Positions 8,187 through 19,231 are shown, counted from the stretch's first letter. The stretch is DNA of 64,000 nucleotides from Pseudomonas sp. MM223 (GCA_947090765.1 OX352322.1:5821001-5885000), one strand, 5' to 3'. Notes: generated by a model from the sequence alone, not told the origin. Numbers and translations are program-made.

Positions 8187-11145
8187 CCTGACCCAGATGA
8201 TCCTGATCAGCGCCGGGTACCTCATGGTGCTGTTCGGCGTGGCCTGGATCAGCGAACGCGGGCTGATCCCGCGTTCGATCATTCGCCACCCGCTCACCTA
8301 CACCCTGTCGCTGGGCGTGTACGCCAGTGCCTGGGCCTTCTATGGCTCGGTGGGCCTGGCCTACCAATATGGCTATGGCTTCCTTGCCTGTTACCTGGGG
8401 GTGTCAGGCGCGTTCCTGCTGGCACCGGTGCTGCTCTACCCGATCCTCAAGATCACCCGCACCTACCAGCTGTCATCGCTGGCCGACCTGTTGGCGTTCC
8501 GCTTCCGCAGCACCTGGGCCGGGGCATTGACCACCATCATCATGCTGATCGGCGTGCTGCCCTTGCTGGCGCTGCAGATACAGGCGGTGGCCGACTCCAT
8601 CAGCATCCTCACCGGTGAGCCGGTCAAGGCCAGGGTAGCCTTTGCTTTCTGTACGCTGATTATCCTGTTCACCATCTTCTTCGGCTCGCGGCACATCGCC
8701 ACGCGCGAAAAACACGAAGGGCTGGTGTTCGCCATCGCCTTCGAGTCAGTGATCAAGCTGCTGGCCCTCGGTGGCATCGGCCTTTACGCCCTGTATGGCG
8801 TGTTCGGCGGCCCGCACGAGCTGGAAGTCTGGCTGCTACAAAACCAGACAGCCCTGGCCGCCTTGCATACCCCGCTGCAGGAAGGCCCATGGCGCACCCT
8901 GCTGCTGGTGTTCTTCGCCTCGGCCATCGTCATGCCGCACATGTACCACATGGCCTTCACCGAAAACCTCAACCCGCGCTCGCTGGTCAGTGCCAGCTGG
9001 GGCCTGCCGCTGTTCCTGCTGCTGATGAGCCTGGCCGTGCCGCTGGTGCTGTGGGCCGGGCTGCGTCTGGGCGCTACGACCAACCCCGAGTACTTCACAT
9101 TGGGCCTGGGGATTGCCGCCAACAACGAAGCACTGGCACTGCTGGCCTACGTCGGTGGCTTGTCGGCCGCCAGCGGCCTGATCATCGTTACCACCCTGGC
9201 GCTGTCGGGCATGGCCCTCAACCACCTGGTGCTACCGCTTTACCAGCCCCCGGCCGAAGGCAACATCTACCGTTGGCTGAAGTGGACCCGCCGCGCGCTG
9301 ATCGTCGCCATCATCACCGCCGGCTTCATGTTCTACCTGACCCAGAACAACCACCAGAGCCTGGCCAACCTGGGTATCGTCGCCTTCGTCGCCACCCTGC
9401 AATTCCTGCCGGGTGTGCTGTCGGTGCTGTACTGGCCCACTGCCAACCGCCGGGGCTTCATCGCCGGGCTGCTGGCCGGCACCCTGGTGTGGATGGTGAC
9501 CATGCTGCTGCCACTGCTAGGCAACCTGCAGGGTTTCTACATCCCGCTGCTGGACATGATCTATGTGCTGGACGATACCAGCTGGCACATGGCGGCCATT
9601 GCCTCGCTGGCGGCCAACGTGTTGCTGTTCACCCTGATCTCGCTGTTCACCAACGCCAGCACAGAAGAAGTCAGCGCGGCCGAAGCCTGCGCCGTGGACA
9701 ACGTGCGCCGCCCGCAGCGCCGCGAGCTGCATGCCGCCTCGCCGCAGGAGTTCGCCACCCAACTGGCCAAGCCGCTGGGCGCCAAGGCCGCACAAAAGGA
9801 AGTGGAACAGGCCCTGCGTGACCTTTACCTGCCGTTCGACGAGCGCCGCCCCTACGCCTTGCGCCGCCTGCGCGACCGCATCGAGGCCAACCTGTCCGGC
9901 CTGATGGGGCCAAGCGTGGCCCAGGACATGGTCGAGACCTTCCTACCGTACAAGTCCGGTAACGAAAACTACGTGACCGAAGACATCCATTTCATCGAAA
10001 GCCGCCTGGAAGACTACCACTCGCGCCTGACCGGCCTGGCCGCCGAGCTCGATGCCCTGCGCCGCTACCACCGCCAAACCCTGCAAGAACTGCCCATGGG
10101 CGTCTGCTCGCTGGCCAAGGACCAGGAAATCCTGATGTGGAACAAGGCCATGGAAGAGCTCACCGGCATCGCCGCCAAGCACGTGGTCGGCTCGCGCCTG
10201 ATCACCATCGCCGAGCCTTGGCGCGGCCTGCTGCAGGGCTTCATCAACGTGCCTGACGAGCACTTGCACAAGCAACGCCTGGCGCTGGACGGCCAGCCAC
10301 GCTGGTTGAACCTGCACAAGGCGGCCATCGACGAGCCGCTGGCACCCGGCAACAGCGGCCTGGTGCTGCTGGTGGAGGACCTTACCGAAACCCAGGCACT
10401 GGAAGACAAGCTGGTGCACTCCGAGCGCCTGGCCAGCATCGGCCGCCTGGCCGCCGGCGTGGCCCACGAAATCGGCAACCCGATTACCGGCATCGCCTGC
10501 CTGGCGCAAAACCTGCGCGAAGAACGCGAGGGCGATGGCGAAATCATCGAGCTGTCCAGCCAGATCCTCGAACAGACCAAACGTGTGTCGCGCATCGTCC
10601 AGTCGTTGATGAGCTTCGCCCATGCCGGCGGCAGCCATCAGAACAGCGAAGAACCCGTATGCCTGGCCGAAGTGGCGCAAGACGCCATCGGTCTGCTGGC
10701 CTTGAACCGGCGCAATTTCGAAGTACAGTTCTTCAACCTTTGCAACCCGGAGCACTGGGCCGAAGGGGATCCGCAGCGCCTGGCCCAGGTGCTGATCAAC
10801 CTGCTGTCCAATGCCCGCGACGCCTCGCCGCCCGGCAGCGCCGTGCGCGTGCGCAGCGAGGTCAATGAGCACACCGTCGACCTGATCGTCGAGGACGAAG
10901 GCAGCGGGATACCGAAAAACATCATGGACCGCCTGTTCGAACCTTTCTTCACCACCAAGGACCCGGGCGAGGGAACCGGACTGGGGCTCGCTCTGGTCTA
11001 TTCCATCGTGGAAGAGCATTATGGGCAAATCACCATCGACAGCCCGGCCGATATCGAACGGCAACGTGGCACCCGGATCCGCGTGACCCTGCCCCGGCAT
11101 GTCGTAGCGACGTCCCCTGAAATTCGAGACCGTCGAGAGAATTGA
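8170..11145 (+). CDS. cbrA: Sensor histidine kinase CbrA with transporter-like sensor domain
   Basis: A 991-residue membrane kinase that, with CbrB, controls use of amino acids and other poor carbon sources and the C/N balance. Residues 1 to about 500 form an SLC5 (sodium:solute symporter)-like bundle of roughly 13 membrane helices. A linker, a PAS domain (about 620-740, containing [26 protein letters not shown]), a HisKA domain with the phosphorylated His766 in GVAHEIGNP, and an HATPase domain with N, G1 and G2 boxes ([25 protein letters not shown]) follow. The start is inside cbrX, and cbrB follows after 4 bp. The domain order matches the family exactly. Confidence 0.97.
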   Translation: MPMSFSLTQMILISAGYLMVLFGVAWISERGLIPRSIIRHPLTYTLSLGVYASAWAFYGSVGLAYQYGYGFLACYLGVSGAFLLAPVLLYPILKITRTYQLSSLADLLAFRFRSTWAGALTTIIMLIGVLPLLALQIQAVADSISILTGEPVKARVAFAFCTLIILFTIFFGSRHIATREKHEGLVFAIAFESVIKLLALGGIGLYALYGVFGGPHELEVWLLQNQTALAALHTPLQEGPWRTLLLVFFASAIVMPHMYHMAFTENLNPRSLVSASWGLPLFLLLMSLAVPLVLWAGLRLGATTNPEYFTLGLGIAANNEALALLAYVGGLSAASGLIIVTTLALSGMALNHLVLPLYQPPAEGNIYRWLKWTRRALIVAIITAGFMFYLTQNNHQSLANLGIVAFVATLQFLPGVLSVLYWPTANRRGFIAGLLAGTLVWMVTMLLPLLGNLQGFYIPLLDMIYVLDDTSWHMAAIASLAANVLLFTLISLFTNASTEEVSAAEACAVDNVRRPQRRELHAASPQEFATQLAKPLGAKAAQKEVEQALRDLYLPFDERRPYALRRLRDRIEANLSGLMGPSVAQDMVETFLPYKSGNENYVTEDIHFIESRLEDYHSRLTGLAAELDALRRYHRQTLQELPMGVCSLAKDQEILMWNKAMEELTGIAAKHVVGSRLITIAEPWRGLLQGFINVPDEHLHKQRLALDGQPRWLNLHKAAIDEPLAPGNSGLVLLVEDLTETQALEDKLVHSERLASIGRLAAGVAHEIGNPITGIACLAQNLREEREGDGEIIELSSQILEQTKRVSRIVQSLMSFAHAGGSHQNSEEPVCLAEVAQDAIGLLALNRRNFEVQFFNLCNPEHWAEGDPQRLAQVLINLLSNARDASPPGSAVRVRSEVNEHTVDLIVEDEGSGIPKNIMDRLFEPFFTTKDPGEGTGLGLALVYSIVEEHYGQITIDSPADIERQRGTRIRVTLPRHVVATSPEIRDRREN

Positions 11146-11149
11146 ATCA

Positions 11150-12592
11150 ATGCCGCACATTCTGATCGTCGAAGACGAAACCATCATCCGCTCGGCCTTG
11201 CGTCGCCTGCTCGAACGGAACCAGTACCAGGTCAGCGAAGCCGGCTCGGTGCAGGAAGCCCAGGAACGCTTCAGCATTGCCACCTTCGACCTGATTGTCA
11301 GCGACCTGCGCCTGCCCGGTGCCCCCGGCACCGAGCTGATCAAGCTCGGTCAGGGCACACCGGTGCTGATCATGACCAGCTACGCCAGCCTGCGCTCGGC
11401 GGTAGACTCGATGAAAATGGGCGCGGTGGACTACATCGCCAAGCCTTTCGACCACGACGAGATGCTGCAGGCCGTGGCGCGCATCCTGCGCGACCGGCAG
11501 AACGCCCCGGCCGCTGCACCGGCTGCCGAGCCACGCGCCACCAATGGCAAGGCTGCACCGGCCGACAAAGGCAGCGCGGCTGCAGCCAATGGCGAAATCG
11601 GCATCATCGGCTCGTGCCCGCCCATGCAAGACATGTACAGCAAGATCCGCAAAGTGGCGCCCACCGACTCCAACGTGCTGATCCAGGGCGAGTCGGGGAC
11701 CGGTAAAGAGCTGGTGGCCCGCGCCCTGCACAACCTGTCGCGCCGGGCCAAGGCACCGATGATCTCGGTGAACTGCGCAGCCATCCCCGAGACACTGATC
11801 GAGTCCGAACTGTTCGGTCACGAAAAAGGCGCGTTCACTGGCGCCAGCGCCGGGCGTGCGGGCCTAGTTGAAGCCGCCGACGGCGGTACGTTGTTCCTCG
11901 ACGAAATCGGCGAACTGCCGCTGGAAGCCCAGGCCCGCCTGCTGCGCGTGCTGCAGGAAGGCGAGATTCGCCGGGTGGGTTCGGTGCAATCGCAAAAGGT
12001 CGATGTGCGCCTGATCGCTGCGACCCACCGCGACCTGAAGAACCTGGCCAAGGCCGGCCAGTTCCGCGAAGACCTTTACTACCGCCTGCACGTGATCGCC
12101 CTGAAACTGCCTGCCCTGCGCGAGCGCGGCAGCGACGTCAACGAGATCGCCAGCGCCTTCCTCGCCCGCCAGAGCGCGCGCATCGGCCGCGATGACCTGC
12201 ACTTCTCGGCCGAAGCCGAGCAAGCCATTCGTCACTACAGCTGGCCGGGTAACGTGCGTGAGCTGGAAAACGCCGTGGAGCGTGCGGTGATCCTCAGCGA
12301 GAGCGCAGAAATTTCTGCCGAGCTGCTGGGCATCGACATCGAGCTGAGCGACCTGGAGGAGGACGAGATCCTCAACAATGCCCTGGTAGTGGCCAGTGCC
12401 GCCAACGCCAGCCATGAGCCGACCGAAGACCTGTCGCTGGAAGACTACTTCCAGCACTTCGTGCTCGAACACCAGGACCACATGACCGAGACCGAACTGG
12501 CACGCAAGCTAGGTGTCAGCCGCAAGTGCCTGTGGGAACGCCGTCAGCGCCTGGGCATCCCGCGGCGCAAGAGCAACGCTACCAGCGAGTAA
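11150..12592 (+). CDS. cbrB: Sigma-54-dependent response regulator CbrB
   Basis: A 480-residue NtrC-type activator, the partner of CbrA. The receiver domain has acidic residues VEDE and phospho-acceptor Asp52 in [10 protein letters not shown]. The AAA+ domain has Walker A GESGTGKE and the sigma-54 contact loop GAFTGA, and the C-terminal Fis-type helix-turn-helix reads [22 protein letters not shown]. Its best-known target is crcZ, which begins about 500 bp downstream and whose promoter here carries CbrB-type sites and a sigma-54 element. The activator and its target RNA are thus neighbours. Confidence 0.97.
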   Translation: MPHILIVEDETIIRSALRRLLERNQYQVSEAGSVQEAQERFSIATFDLIVSDLRLPGAPGTELIKLGQGTPVLIMTSYASLRSAVDSMKMGAVDYIAKPFDHDEMLQAVARILRDRQNAPAAAPAAEPRATNGKAAPADKGSAAAANGEIGIIGSCPPMQDMYSKIRKVAPTDSNVLIQGESGTGKELVARALHNLSRRAKAPMISVNCAAIPETLIESELFGHEKGAFTGASAGRAGLVEAADGGTLFLDEIGELPLEAQARLLRVLQEGEIRRVGSVQSQKVDVRLIAATHRDLKNLAKAGQFREDLYYRLHVIALKLPALRERGSDVNEIASAFLARQSARIGRDDLHFSAEAEQAIRHYSWPGNVRELENAVERAVILSESAEISAELLGIDIELSDLEEDEILNNALVVASAANASHEPTEDLSLEDYFQHFVLEHQDHMTETELARKLGVSRKCLWERRQRLGIPRRKSNATSE

Positions 12593-12637
12593 CTCAGCCT
12601 GCCCACCGTACGCCGCAGCATTTGCGGCGCCGGTAAA

Positions 12638-12857
12638 ATCGAGCGCCGCCCGCGCGGCGCTTCGCGGCACAAGGCCGCTCCTACATCTGTTTCGGGCCAA
12701 TCAATCCTGATCCATTGGCGCGCGCCCCGTTGTCGTCCCCTTCGATATAGCGTCGTGCGCCAAGGGGTACGCGCGCCTATGGCACAGGCATAACCGGCCC
12801 GAAACAAATGTGGGAGCGGCCTTGCGTCGCGATGCGCCGCGCGGGCGGCGCTCGATT
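12638..12857. repeat. Long-armed REP inverted pair between cbrB and crcZ
   Basis: Arms 12638-12698 and 12797-12857 (61 nt each) are inverted copies matching at about 56 of 61 positions. Both contain GGAGCGGCCTTG and GCGCCGCGCGGGCGGCGCTC. The ~100-bp centre shows no gene. This BIME-like structure probably ends or stabilises the cbrB transcript and separates it from the crcZ control region. Confidence 0.82.
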
Positions 12858-12911
12858 GCACAAGCGCTGAATAGGTTGTGGCGAGCACATCTGGCCTTAA
12901 GCACACCCTAG

Positions 12912-12985
12912 GTAACACATCAGTTCCCGCAAAAATCTGTTACCCAACCTTTCCGCCGTAACAGTTCCCGAGGCGTACGGTAACG
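12912..12985. promoter_or_regulatory. CbrB-binding region (upstream activating sites of crcZ)
   Basis: A perfect inverted pair TGTTAC-N14-GTAACA lies at 12938-12963, flanked by single half sites GTAACA at 12912-12917 and GTAACG at 12980-12985. Such half-sites are the ones described for CbrB at Pseudomonas crcZ promoters. The array lies 75-150 bp upstream of a sigma-54 promoter, the expected distance for an enhancer-binding protein acting through DNA looping. Confidence 0.82.
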
Positions 12986-13060
12986 AAATTGCGACATTTT
13001 GAGCGTCGCGGAAACTACCAAAAAGCCCCAACCCCTTGATTTTACTGGCTTTGCAAAAGT

Positions 13061-13076
13061 TGGCACGGCACCTGCT
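13061..13076 (+). promoter_or_regulatory. Sigma-54 promoter of crcZ
   Basis: TGGCACGGCACCTGCT carries the invariant GG (-24, at 13062-13063) and GC (-12, at 13074-13075) with exactly 10 bases between them. It places the start at about 13086, where the A/C-rich CrcZ sequence begins. Confidence 0.92.
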
Positions 13077-13085
13077 ATATGCTTA

Positions 13086-13460
13086 GTACAAAAACAATAA
13101 CAAGCACTGCAACCTAAAATAAGAACAAGACGAAACGGCTCACGCACAATAAAAACAAGACGGCGGAGGCGCAGCTAACTGATTCTTTTGGAGAGGATGC
13201 GTGTTTGGGGCTTGCCCCACGACCAGGCAGAGAACAACAAAAACTGCACTAAAAAGCAGCGCCTGAACTGGTTGGATCGATAGATCAACGTGACATCAGC
13301 GGCCAAAGCAATCCGTTTGCTCTTAACCCCTGGATTAGGGGTCGTCCACAAGCTTCGAGATTTGTGGACCGGGCACTCAACAAAAACAAGAAGCCCAGCA
13401 AAAAAACAATAAGAGCACGCAACGACTTCTTGGGGAGCTTAGGCTCCCCTTGTCGTTTCT
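13086..13460 (+). ncRNA. crcZ: CrcZ small RNA, antagonist of Hfq/Crc
   Basis: CrcZ sequesters Hfq (with Crc) and so relieves carbon catabolite repression when CbrAB is active. About 375 nt of non-coding RNA contain six A-rich CA motifs of the AAnAAnAA type: near 13088, 13116, 13147, 13231, 13378 and 13400. They are spread along the RNA as in known CrcZ. It sits between cbrB and pcnB, the conserved place in Pseudomonas, with a sigma-54 promoter in front and a hairpin terminator at its end. No open frame of note crosses it. Confidence 0.93.
13421..13460 (+). terminator. Terminator of CrcZ
   Basis: GGGGAGC-TTAG-GCTCCCC (13432-13449) forms a 7-bp stem, extended by AACGAC (13421-13426) pairing with GTCGTT (13452-13457) and followed by TTTCT. 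Confidence 0.8.
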
Positions 13461-13582
13461 ACCCTTCTGGCAGGCATCCTGCTACCCGCCTACACCATTC
13501 CCCGAGTAAATGCTAGAATCCCCGCCCATCATGCGGCCATTCTCCTATTCTTGGCCGAACATTCCTTCACACAGTGCATCCC

Positions 13583-14971
13583 ATGCTGAAGAAGCTGTTC
13601 CAGTCTTTCCGCCCGCCCGTACCGGGCCCGCACCACAGGCGCACTACGCCTGAGGTGATCAACAAGAGCCAGCACTCGCTGCAGCGCCACCAGTTCAGCC
13701 GCCACGCGGTGAACATCGTGGAACGCCTGCAGAGCGCCGGCTACCAGGCTTACCTGGTCGGTGGCTGTGTCCGCGACCTGATGCTGGGCATAACGCCGAA
13801 GGACTTCGACGTTGCCACCAGCGCCACCCCCGAACAGGTCCGTGCCGAGTTCCGTAACGCGCGCATCATTGGCCGCCGCTTCAAGCTGGTCCACGTGCAT
13901 TTCGGCCGTGAGATCATCGAAGTCGCTACCTTCCGCGCGCCCCACTCGGAAGACGACCAGGGCGACAGCCACCGTTCGTCGCACAACTCCAGTGGCCGCA
14001 TTCTGCGCGACAACGTGTACGGCACCTTGGAAGAAGACGCGCAACGTCGCGACTTCACCATCAATGCCCTGTACTACGATCCGGTCAGCGAGCGCATCCT
14101 CGATTACGCCAACGGTGTACACGATGTACGCAACCGCTTGCTGCGGCTGATTGGCGACCCGACCCACCGTTACCAGGAAGACCCGGTGCGCATGCTGCGC
14201 GCAGTGCGCTTCGCCGCCAAGCTGGATTTCGGTATCGAAAAGCACACGGTCCAGCCGATCCGCGAACTGGCCCCGTTGCTGCGCGAGATCCCGCCAGCAC
14301 GGCTGTTTGAGGAAAGCCTCAAGCTGTTCCTCTCCGGCCAAGGCGCCATCGCCTTCGAAATGCTGGTCGACCTGCAGCTGTTCGAGCCGTTGTTCCCGGC
14401 CAGTGCACACGCCCTGGACGAGCGCCCTACCTACGCCCACACACTGATCAGCCAGGCGTTGCAAAACACCGACCTGCGCGTGAAGCAGGGCAAACCGGTA
14501 ACCCCGGCGTTCCTGTTCGCCGCACTGCTGTGGCCAGCCCTGCCTGCCCGCGTGCTACACCTGCAGAGCCAGGGCGTACCGCCAATACCGGCCATGAACG
14601 GTGCGGCCCACGACCTGATCGCCGAGCAATGCGCGCGCATCGCCATTCCCAAGCGCTTCACACTGCCGATCCGCGAAATCTGGGACATGCAGGAGCGCCT
14701 GCCACGGCGCAGCGGCAAACGCGCCGACCTGCTGCTGGACAACCCACGCTTCCGCGCCGGTTACGACTTCCTGCTGCTGCGTGAAAGCGCCGGGGAAGAA
14801 ACCGACGATCTCGGCCAGTGGTGGACCGACTACCAGGATGCCAACGACAGCGAGCGCCGCGAGATGATTCGCGAGCTGGGCAGCCGTGACGAAGGCACCG
14901 GTGCCGGCCCGCGCAAACGCAAACGCAGCGCCAGCAAACGCAAGCGCGGTGGTGACGAGGCGTCCGAGTGA
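13583..14971 (+). CDS. pcnB: Poly(A) polymerase I
   Basis: A 462-residue PcnB of the class II nucleotidyltransferase family. It adds poly(A) tails to RNA 3' ends, which directs decay by PNPase and RNase E. It has the active-site segment LVGGCVRDLMLGITPKDFDVATSAT with its two catalytic aspartates, the RRDFTINALYY segment, and a very basic Arg/Lys-rich C-terminus (KRKRSASKRKRGG). I prefer the ATG at 13583 (MLKKLFQSFRPP, the family start); an in-frame GTG at 13574 adds three residues, and neither has a clear Shine-Dalgarno sequence. The stop overlaps the GTG of folK. Confidence 0.95.
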   Translation: MLKKLFQSFRPPVPGPHHRRTTPEVINKSQHSLQRHQFSRHAVNIVERLQSAGYQAYLVGGCVRDLMLGITPKDFDVATSATPEQVRAEFRNARIIGRRFKLVHVHFGREIIEVATFRAPHSEDDQGDSHRSSHNSSGRILRDNVYGTLEEDAQRRDFTINALYYDPVSERILDYANGVHDVRNRLLRLIGDPTHRYQEDPVRMLRAVRFAAKLDFGIEKHTVQPIRELAPLLREIPPARLFEESLKLFLSGQGAIAFEMLVDLQLFEPLFPASAHALDERPTYAHTLISQALQNTDLRVKQGKPVTPAFLFAALLWPALPARVLHLQSQGVPPIPAMNGAAHDLIAEQCARIAIPKRFTLPIREIWDMQERLPRRSGKRADLLLDNPRFRAGYDFLLLRESAGEETDDLGQWWTDYQDANDSERREMIRELGSRDEGTGAGPRKRKRSASKRKRGGDEASE

Positions 14972-15447
14972 AGACTCGCGCCTATGTCGGCCTGGGCAGC
15001 AACCTGGACGCACCTGCCGAGCAACTGCGCAACGCCCTGCAGGCGCTTGACCAGGTAGAGGGGACGCGTCTGGTGGCGGCTTCGGCCCTGTACACCAGCG
15101 ATTCACTGCTACCCGGCCAACCGCGTTACACCAATGCTGTCGCCGCCCTGGACACCGCACTGCCGCCACTGGCGCTGCTCGATGCGCTGCAAGCCATCGA
15201 GAACGGCCAGGGCCGCGTGCGCAAGGAGCGCTGGGGCCCGCGCACGCTGGACCTGGACATCCTGCTGTTCGGTGACCAGGTACTCGACGAGCCACGCCTG
15301 AAAGTGCCGCATTACCACATGCATGCGCGGCCTTTCGTGCTGTACCCACTGGCCGAACTGGTACCGGACGGTTTCCACCTGGCAGATGGCCGCGCCCTGG
15401 CGCAATTGCTCGACGAGTGCCCGTTCGTCGGCCTTGAACGCCTGTAA
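14968..15447 (+). CDS. folK: 6-hydroxymethyl-7,8-dihydropterin pyrophosphokinase
   Basis: A 159-residue HPPK of the folate pathway. It transfers pyrophosphate from ATP to hydroxymethyl-dihydropterin, making the substrate of FolP (also in this window). It shows the N-terminal GLGSNL, the catalytic segment GRVRKERWGPRTLDLDILL and LPHYHMHARPFVLYPL. It starts with GTG, overlapping the pcnB stop by 4 bp, so it is translationally coupled. The pcnB-folK-panB-panC order is conserved in gammaproteobacteria. Confidence 0.96.
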   Translation: MKTRAYVGLGSNLDAPAEQLRNALQALDQVEGTRLVAASALYTSDSLLPGQPRYTNAVAALDTALPPLALLDALQAIENGQGRVRKERWGPRTLDLDILLFGDQVLDEPRLKVPHYHMHARPFVLYPLAELVPDGFHLADGRALAQLLDECPFVGLERL

Positions 15448-15478
15448 ACCGGGCGTTCCAGCCTTGCACACTGGCACG

Positions 15479-15516
15479 GTAACGCCAGTAACACCCTGAT
15501 CGTAACAATGCGGTAA
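15479..15516. promoter_or_regulatory. Cluster of four GTAAC direct repeats upstream of panB
   Basis: GTAAC occurs at 15479, 15488, 15502 and 15512, all on the plus strand, as two pairs spaced 9 and 10 bp apart. A TTGACT that could serve as a -35 element follows at about 15524. Paired direct repeats resemble OmpR/PhoB-type regulator sites; the GTAACA word is also the CbrB half-site. No known pan regulator can be assigned. Confidence 0.35.
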
Positions 15517-15710
15517 CAGGGTGATTGACTTCCCCCACCTCGCTCACGACTATAGGCGTCCCGTGTGGCACCAAAGTGCCGCATACCCGTATTTAGGCCC
15601 GGACGGACCTGTGCCCGAACATCACGCGCGATGATGTGCCGCTCCGGAAGATGACTACACGCGTTGAATGCAGTCGTTTTTTTACAGCGCCTGAACGAGG
15701 ATTTTCCTAC

Positions 15711-16511
15711 ATGCCTGAAGTAACCCTTACCACCCTCAATGGCCTCAAGGCCAAGGGTGAAAAAATCACCATGCTGACTTGCTACGACGCGACCTTCGCC
15801 AAGGCCGCCAGCCAGGCCGGTATTGAAGTGTTGCTGGTGGGCGACTCACTGGGGATGGTTTTGCAGGGCCACGACAGTACCCTGCCGGTAACCACCGCAG
15901 ACATGGCCTACCACACTGCCAGCGTCAAACGCGGCAACGACGGCGCGCTGATCCTCGCCGACCTGCCGTTCATGGCGCATGCCACCCCGGAGCAAGCCTT
16001 TGCCAACAGCGCCACGCTGATGCAGGCCGGCGCCCACATGGTCAAGATCGAAGGCGCCGCCTGGCTGGCCGAAACCATCCGCCTGCTGGCTGAGCGCGGC
16101 GTGCCGGTGTGCGCACACATGGGCCTGACCCCACAAACCGTCAACGTGCTGGGTGGCTACAAGGTACAAGGCCGCCAGGAAGCCCAGGCCCGGCAGATGC
16201 GCGCCGACGCCATCGCCCTCGAACAGGCCGGTGCAGCCATGCTGCTGCTCGAGTGCGTGCCCAGCGAACTTGCCGCAGAAATCACCAATGCCGTGGGCAT
16301 TCCGGTGATTGGCATTGGCGCCGGCAGCGCCACCGATGGCCAGGTGCTGGTACTGCACGACATGCTCGGCCTGTCGCTGAGCGGCCGGGTACCGAAGTTC
16401 GTGAAGAACTTCATGCAAGGCCAGCCAGATATCCACAGCGCCCTCGTTGCTTATGTCGAGGCGGTCAAGCAAGTCAGCTTCCCAGGTAGCGAACACGGGT
16501 TCAGTGCATGA
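15711..16511 (+). CDS. panB: 3-methyl-2-oxobutanoate hydroxymethyltransferase
   Basis: A 266-residue ketopantoate hydroxymethyltransferase, first step of pantothenate synthesis. It adds a one-carbon unit from methylene-THF to 2-oxoisovalerate. Typical features are [17 protein letters not shown], the Mg-binding [28 protein letters not shown] and VIGIGAG. The ATG at 15711 follows GAACGAGGA at a suitable distance; upstream in-frame starts would add a non-conserved 25-residue extension. It overlaps panC by 4 bp (ATGA). The 263-bp space after folK holds the GTAAC repeats and probably the promoter. Confidence 0.97.
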   Translation: MPEVTLTTLNGLKAKGEKITMLTCYDATFAKAASQAGIEVLLVGDSLGMVLQGHDSTLPVTTADMAYHTASVKRGNDGALILADLPFMAHATPEQAFANSATLMQAGAHMVKIEGAAWLAETIRLLAERGVPVCAHMGLTPQTVNVLGGYKVQGRQEAQARQMRADAIALEQAGAAMLLLECVPSELAAEITNAVGIPVIGIGAGSATDGQVLVLHDMLGLSLSGRVPKFVKNFMQGQPDIHSALVAYVEAVKQVSFPGSEHGFSA

Positions 16512-17371
16512 ATACAGTCAAGACCGTCCGCGAATTGCGCGCCGCCGTCGCCCGCGCTCGCGGTGAAGGCAAGCGCATCGGCTTTGTGCCCACCATGGGC
16601 AACCTGCACAGCGGCCACGCAGCCCTGGTAACCAAGGCCGCGCAGCGCGCCGATTTCGTGGTGGCCAGCATCTTCGTCAACCCGTTGCAGTTCGGCGCCA
16701 ACGAAGACCTCGACAAGTACCCACGCACGCTGGCCGCCGACCAGGAGCGCCTGCTGCAGGCCGGCTGCAACCTGCTGTTCGCGCCCACCGCCGAAGAGAT
16801 GTACCCCGACGGCATGAGCGTGCAAACCCGCGTCAGCGTGCCCCACCTTTCCGAAGGCCTGTGCGGCGCCAGCCGGCCCGGGCATTTCGAAGGCGTGGCC
16901 ACCGTGGTCAGCAAGCTGTTCAACATGGTCCAGCCTGACCTTGCCGTGTTCGGTGAAAAGGACTTCCAGCAGCTGGCGGTAATCCGCGCCATGGTGCGCG
17001 ACCTGAACATGCCGGTGCAGATCATTGGCGAGCCCACTGTGCGTGCCGAAGATGGCCTGGCGCTGTCGTCGCGCAATGGCTACCTCACGCCCGAGCAACG
17101 CGCGACCGCGCCAGCGCTGTACCGCACGTTGCAGCACATCGCGGCTGCCATCGCTCATGGCCAGCGCGACTTTGCCGCGCTGGTTGCCGAAGGCCAGGCG
17201 CAGCTGAGCACTGCCGGTTTCCGCCCGGACTACCTGGAAGTGCGTCATGCCGTGAGCCTGCGCCCGGCAGTTCTCGATGATCGAGACCTCGTGGTGATTG
17301 CGGCAGCTTACCTGGGTAACACACGGTTGATCGACAACCTGTACCTGCACGTGGAAGAAAAGACCGCATAA
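16508..17371 (+). CDS. panC: Pantothenate synthetase
   Basis: A 287-residue pantoate-beta-alanine ligase, an ATP-dependent enzyme that uses the pantoate derived from PanB's product. The nucleotide-binding [14 protein letters not shown] (HxGH class) is at about residue 28, with [48 protein letters not shown] and [10 protein letters not shown] further on. The length is normal. It is coupled to panB through an ATGA overlap. A REP-like unit and a GC hairpin follow. Confidence 0.97.
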   Translation: MNTVKTVRELRAAVARARGEGKRIGFVPTMGNLHSGHAALVTKAAQRADFVVASIFVNPLQFGANEDLDKYPRTLAADQERLLQAGCNLLFAPTAEEMYPDGMSVQTRVSVPHLSEGLCGASRPGHFEGVATVVSKLFNMVQPDLAVFGEKDFQQLAVIRAMVRDLNMPVQIIGEPTVRAEDGLALSSRNGYLTPEQRATAPALYRTLQHIAAAIAHGQRDFAALVAEGQAQLSTAGFRPDYLEVRHAVSLRPAVLDDRDLVVIAAAYLGNTRLIDNLYLHVEEKTA

Positions 17372-17397
17372 CGGCTTGGGGCTGCTAGGCAGCCCAT

Positions 17398-17437
17398 TCG
17401 CCGGCAAGCCAGCTCCCACAGGGGCGCAAAGCGCCCC
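17398..17437. repeat. Single REP unit with hairpin after panC
   Basis: A REP core CGCCGGCAAGCCAGCTCCCA is followed by GGGGCGC-AAA-GCGCCCC (17421-17437), a 7-bp stem without a T run that may act as a weak terminator. Confidence 0.6.
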
Positions 17438-17559
17438 CCAAATTCCTCAGCCCTTCCCCCATTCCCAGCGCGTGGCCTTTGCCTATAATGATGCCAGCCT
17501 GAACCCGGCAATGACTGCCGTGTCCAAGGCATCACCACGCACCAAGGGAACCCCGCGCA

Positions 17560-19224
17560 ATGGCGTATTACCGTACTCCCCACGATGTGACGGCCCTGCC
17601 CGCCTGGCAGGCGCTTCAGCAACACCGCGACGCCATGCAAGGCTTCAGCATGCGCGAAGCCTTCGCCGCCGATGCCCAACGCTTCGACCAGTTCTCCCTG
17701 AGCTGCTGCGGCCTGTTCCTCGACTACTCAAAAAACCTGATCACCGAACAAAGCCGCGAACTGCTGGTCAACCTGGCCAACGAAGTGGGCCTGCAAGACG
17801 CCATCAAATCGATGTTCAGCGGCGAAATCATCAACGCCTCCGAAGGCCGCCCGGTGCTGCACACCGCCCTGCGCCGGCCCGTGGGCGACAAGCTCAGCGT
17901 CAACGGCGTGAACGTCATGCCGGAAGTACACAAGGTACTCAACCAGATCACCGAACTGGTCGGGCGCATCCATGACGGCCTGTGGCGCGGCTACAGCGAA
18001 AAGCCGATCACCGACGTGGTCAACATCGGTATCGGCGGCTCGTTCCTTGGCCCCGAACTGGTTTCCGAGGCGCTGCTGCCCTACGCCCAGCGTGGCGTAC
18101 GCTGCCACTACCTGGCGAACATCGACGGCAGCGAGTTCCACGAGCTGTCGGCCAACCTGCGCGCCGAAACCACCCTGTTCATCGTCTCGTCGAAGTCGTT
18201 CAACACCCTCGAGACCCTGAAAAACGCCATGGCCGCGCGTACCTGGTACCTGGCCCAGGGCGGCTCGGAAGCCGAGCTGTACCGCCACTTCATCGCTGTA
18301 TCCAGCAACAAGGCCGCCGCCGTGGCCTTCGGCATCCGTGAAGAAAACATCTTCCCGATGTGGGACTGGGTGGGTGGGCGTTATTCGCTGTGGTCGGCCA
18401 TCGGCCTGCCGATTGCCTTGGCCATCGGCACGGCCAACTTCAAGGAGCTGCTGTCGGGTGCCTACACCATGGACCAGCACTTCCAGACCGCGCCGTTCGA
18501 CAAGAACATGCCGGTGCTGCTGGCCCTGCTGGGTGTGTGGTATGGCAACTTCTGGGGCGCAAACAGCCACGCGATCCTGCCGTACGACCACTACCTGCGC
18601 AACATCACCAAGCACTTGCAGCAGCTGGACATGGAGTCCAACGGCAAGAGCGTGCTGCAGGACGGCACCCCGGTGAAGATCGATACCGGCCCGGTGATCT
18701 GGGGCGGCGTGGGTTGTAACGGCCAGCACGCCTACCATCAACTGTTGCACCAGGGCACCCAGCTGATTCCGGCCGACTTCATCGTGCCGGTGGTGAGCTT
18801 CAACCCGGTAGCCGACCACCACCAGTGGCTGTACGCCAACTGCCTGTCGCAGAGCCAGGCGCTTATGCAGGGCAAGACCCGTGAAGAAGCCGAAGCCGAA
18901 CTGCGCAGCAAAGGCCTGAACGAAGCGGATATCGCGAAACTGGCCCCGCACAAGGTGATCCCGGGCAACCGCCCGAGCAACACCCTGGTAGTGGAGCGCA
19001 TCAGCCCACGCCGCCTGGGCGCACTGGTGGCGATGTACGAGCACAAAGTATTCGTGCAGAGCGTGATCTGGGGCATCAACGCCTTTGACCAGTGGGGCGT
19101 GGAACTCGGCAAAGAGCTGGGCAAGGGTGTTTACCAACGCCTGGTCGGCACCCTGGAAGACAGCGCCGAAGACGGGTCTACCCAGGGCCTGATCAACTAC
19201 TTCCGCGGCCGTCACCGCGGTTGA
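17560..19224 (+). CDS. pgi: Glucose-6-phosphate isomerase
   Basis: A 554-residue phosphoglucose isomerase interconverting glucose-6-P and fructose-6-P. Pseudomonas uses it mainly in gluconeogenesis and the cyclic Entner-Doudoroff route. It shows both PGI signatures (about [15 protein letters not shown], and near the C-terminus [16 protein letters not shown]), the catalytic region MESNGKSV, and [18 protein letters not shown]. The length is normal, and a strong palindromic terminator follows within 10 bp. Confidence 0.97.
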   Translation: MAYYRTPHDVTALPAWQALQQHRDAMQGFSMREAFAADAQRFDQFSLSCCGLFLDYSKNLITEQSRELLVNLANEVGLQDAIKSMFSGEIINASEGRPVLHTALRRPVGDKLSVNGVNVMPEVHKVLNQITELVGRIHDGLWRGYSEKPITDVVNIGIGGSFLGPELVSEALLPYAQRGVRCHYLANIDGSEFHELSANLRAETTLFIVSSKSFNTLETLKNAMAARTWYLAQGGSEAELYRHFIAVSSNKAAAVAFGIREENIFPMWDWVGGRYSLWSAIGLPIALAIGTANFKELLSGAYTMDQHFQTAPFDKNMPVLLALLGVWYGNFWGANSHAILPYDHYLRNITKHLQQLDMESNGKSVLQDGTPVKIDTGPVIWGGVGCNGQHAYHQLLHQGTQLIPADFIVPVVSFNPVADHHQWLYANCLSQSQALMQGKTREEAEAELRSKGLNEADIAKLAPHKVIPGNRPSNTLVVERISPRRLGALVAMYEHKVFVQSVIWGINAFDQWGVELGKELGKGVYQRLVGTLEDSAEDGSTQGLINYFRGRHRG

Positions 19225-19231
19225 CCTGATA

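Noticed and set aside
9943..11343. A 466-codon minus-strand frame
   Set aside because: It is antisense to the kinase half of cbrA and the start of cbrB. Its reading has no family similarity that I recognise.
12544..12918. Short frames in the cbrB-crcZ interval
   Set aside because: They run through the REP inverted pair, and their translations are repeat-derived.
15540..15710. Pan-type RNA motif or riboswitch in the panB leader
   Set aside because: A seven-T run (15677-15683) follows only a 4-bp stem. I could not find the bulged-A helix of the known pan motif, which is not known from Pseudomonas.
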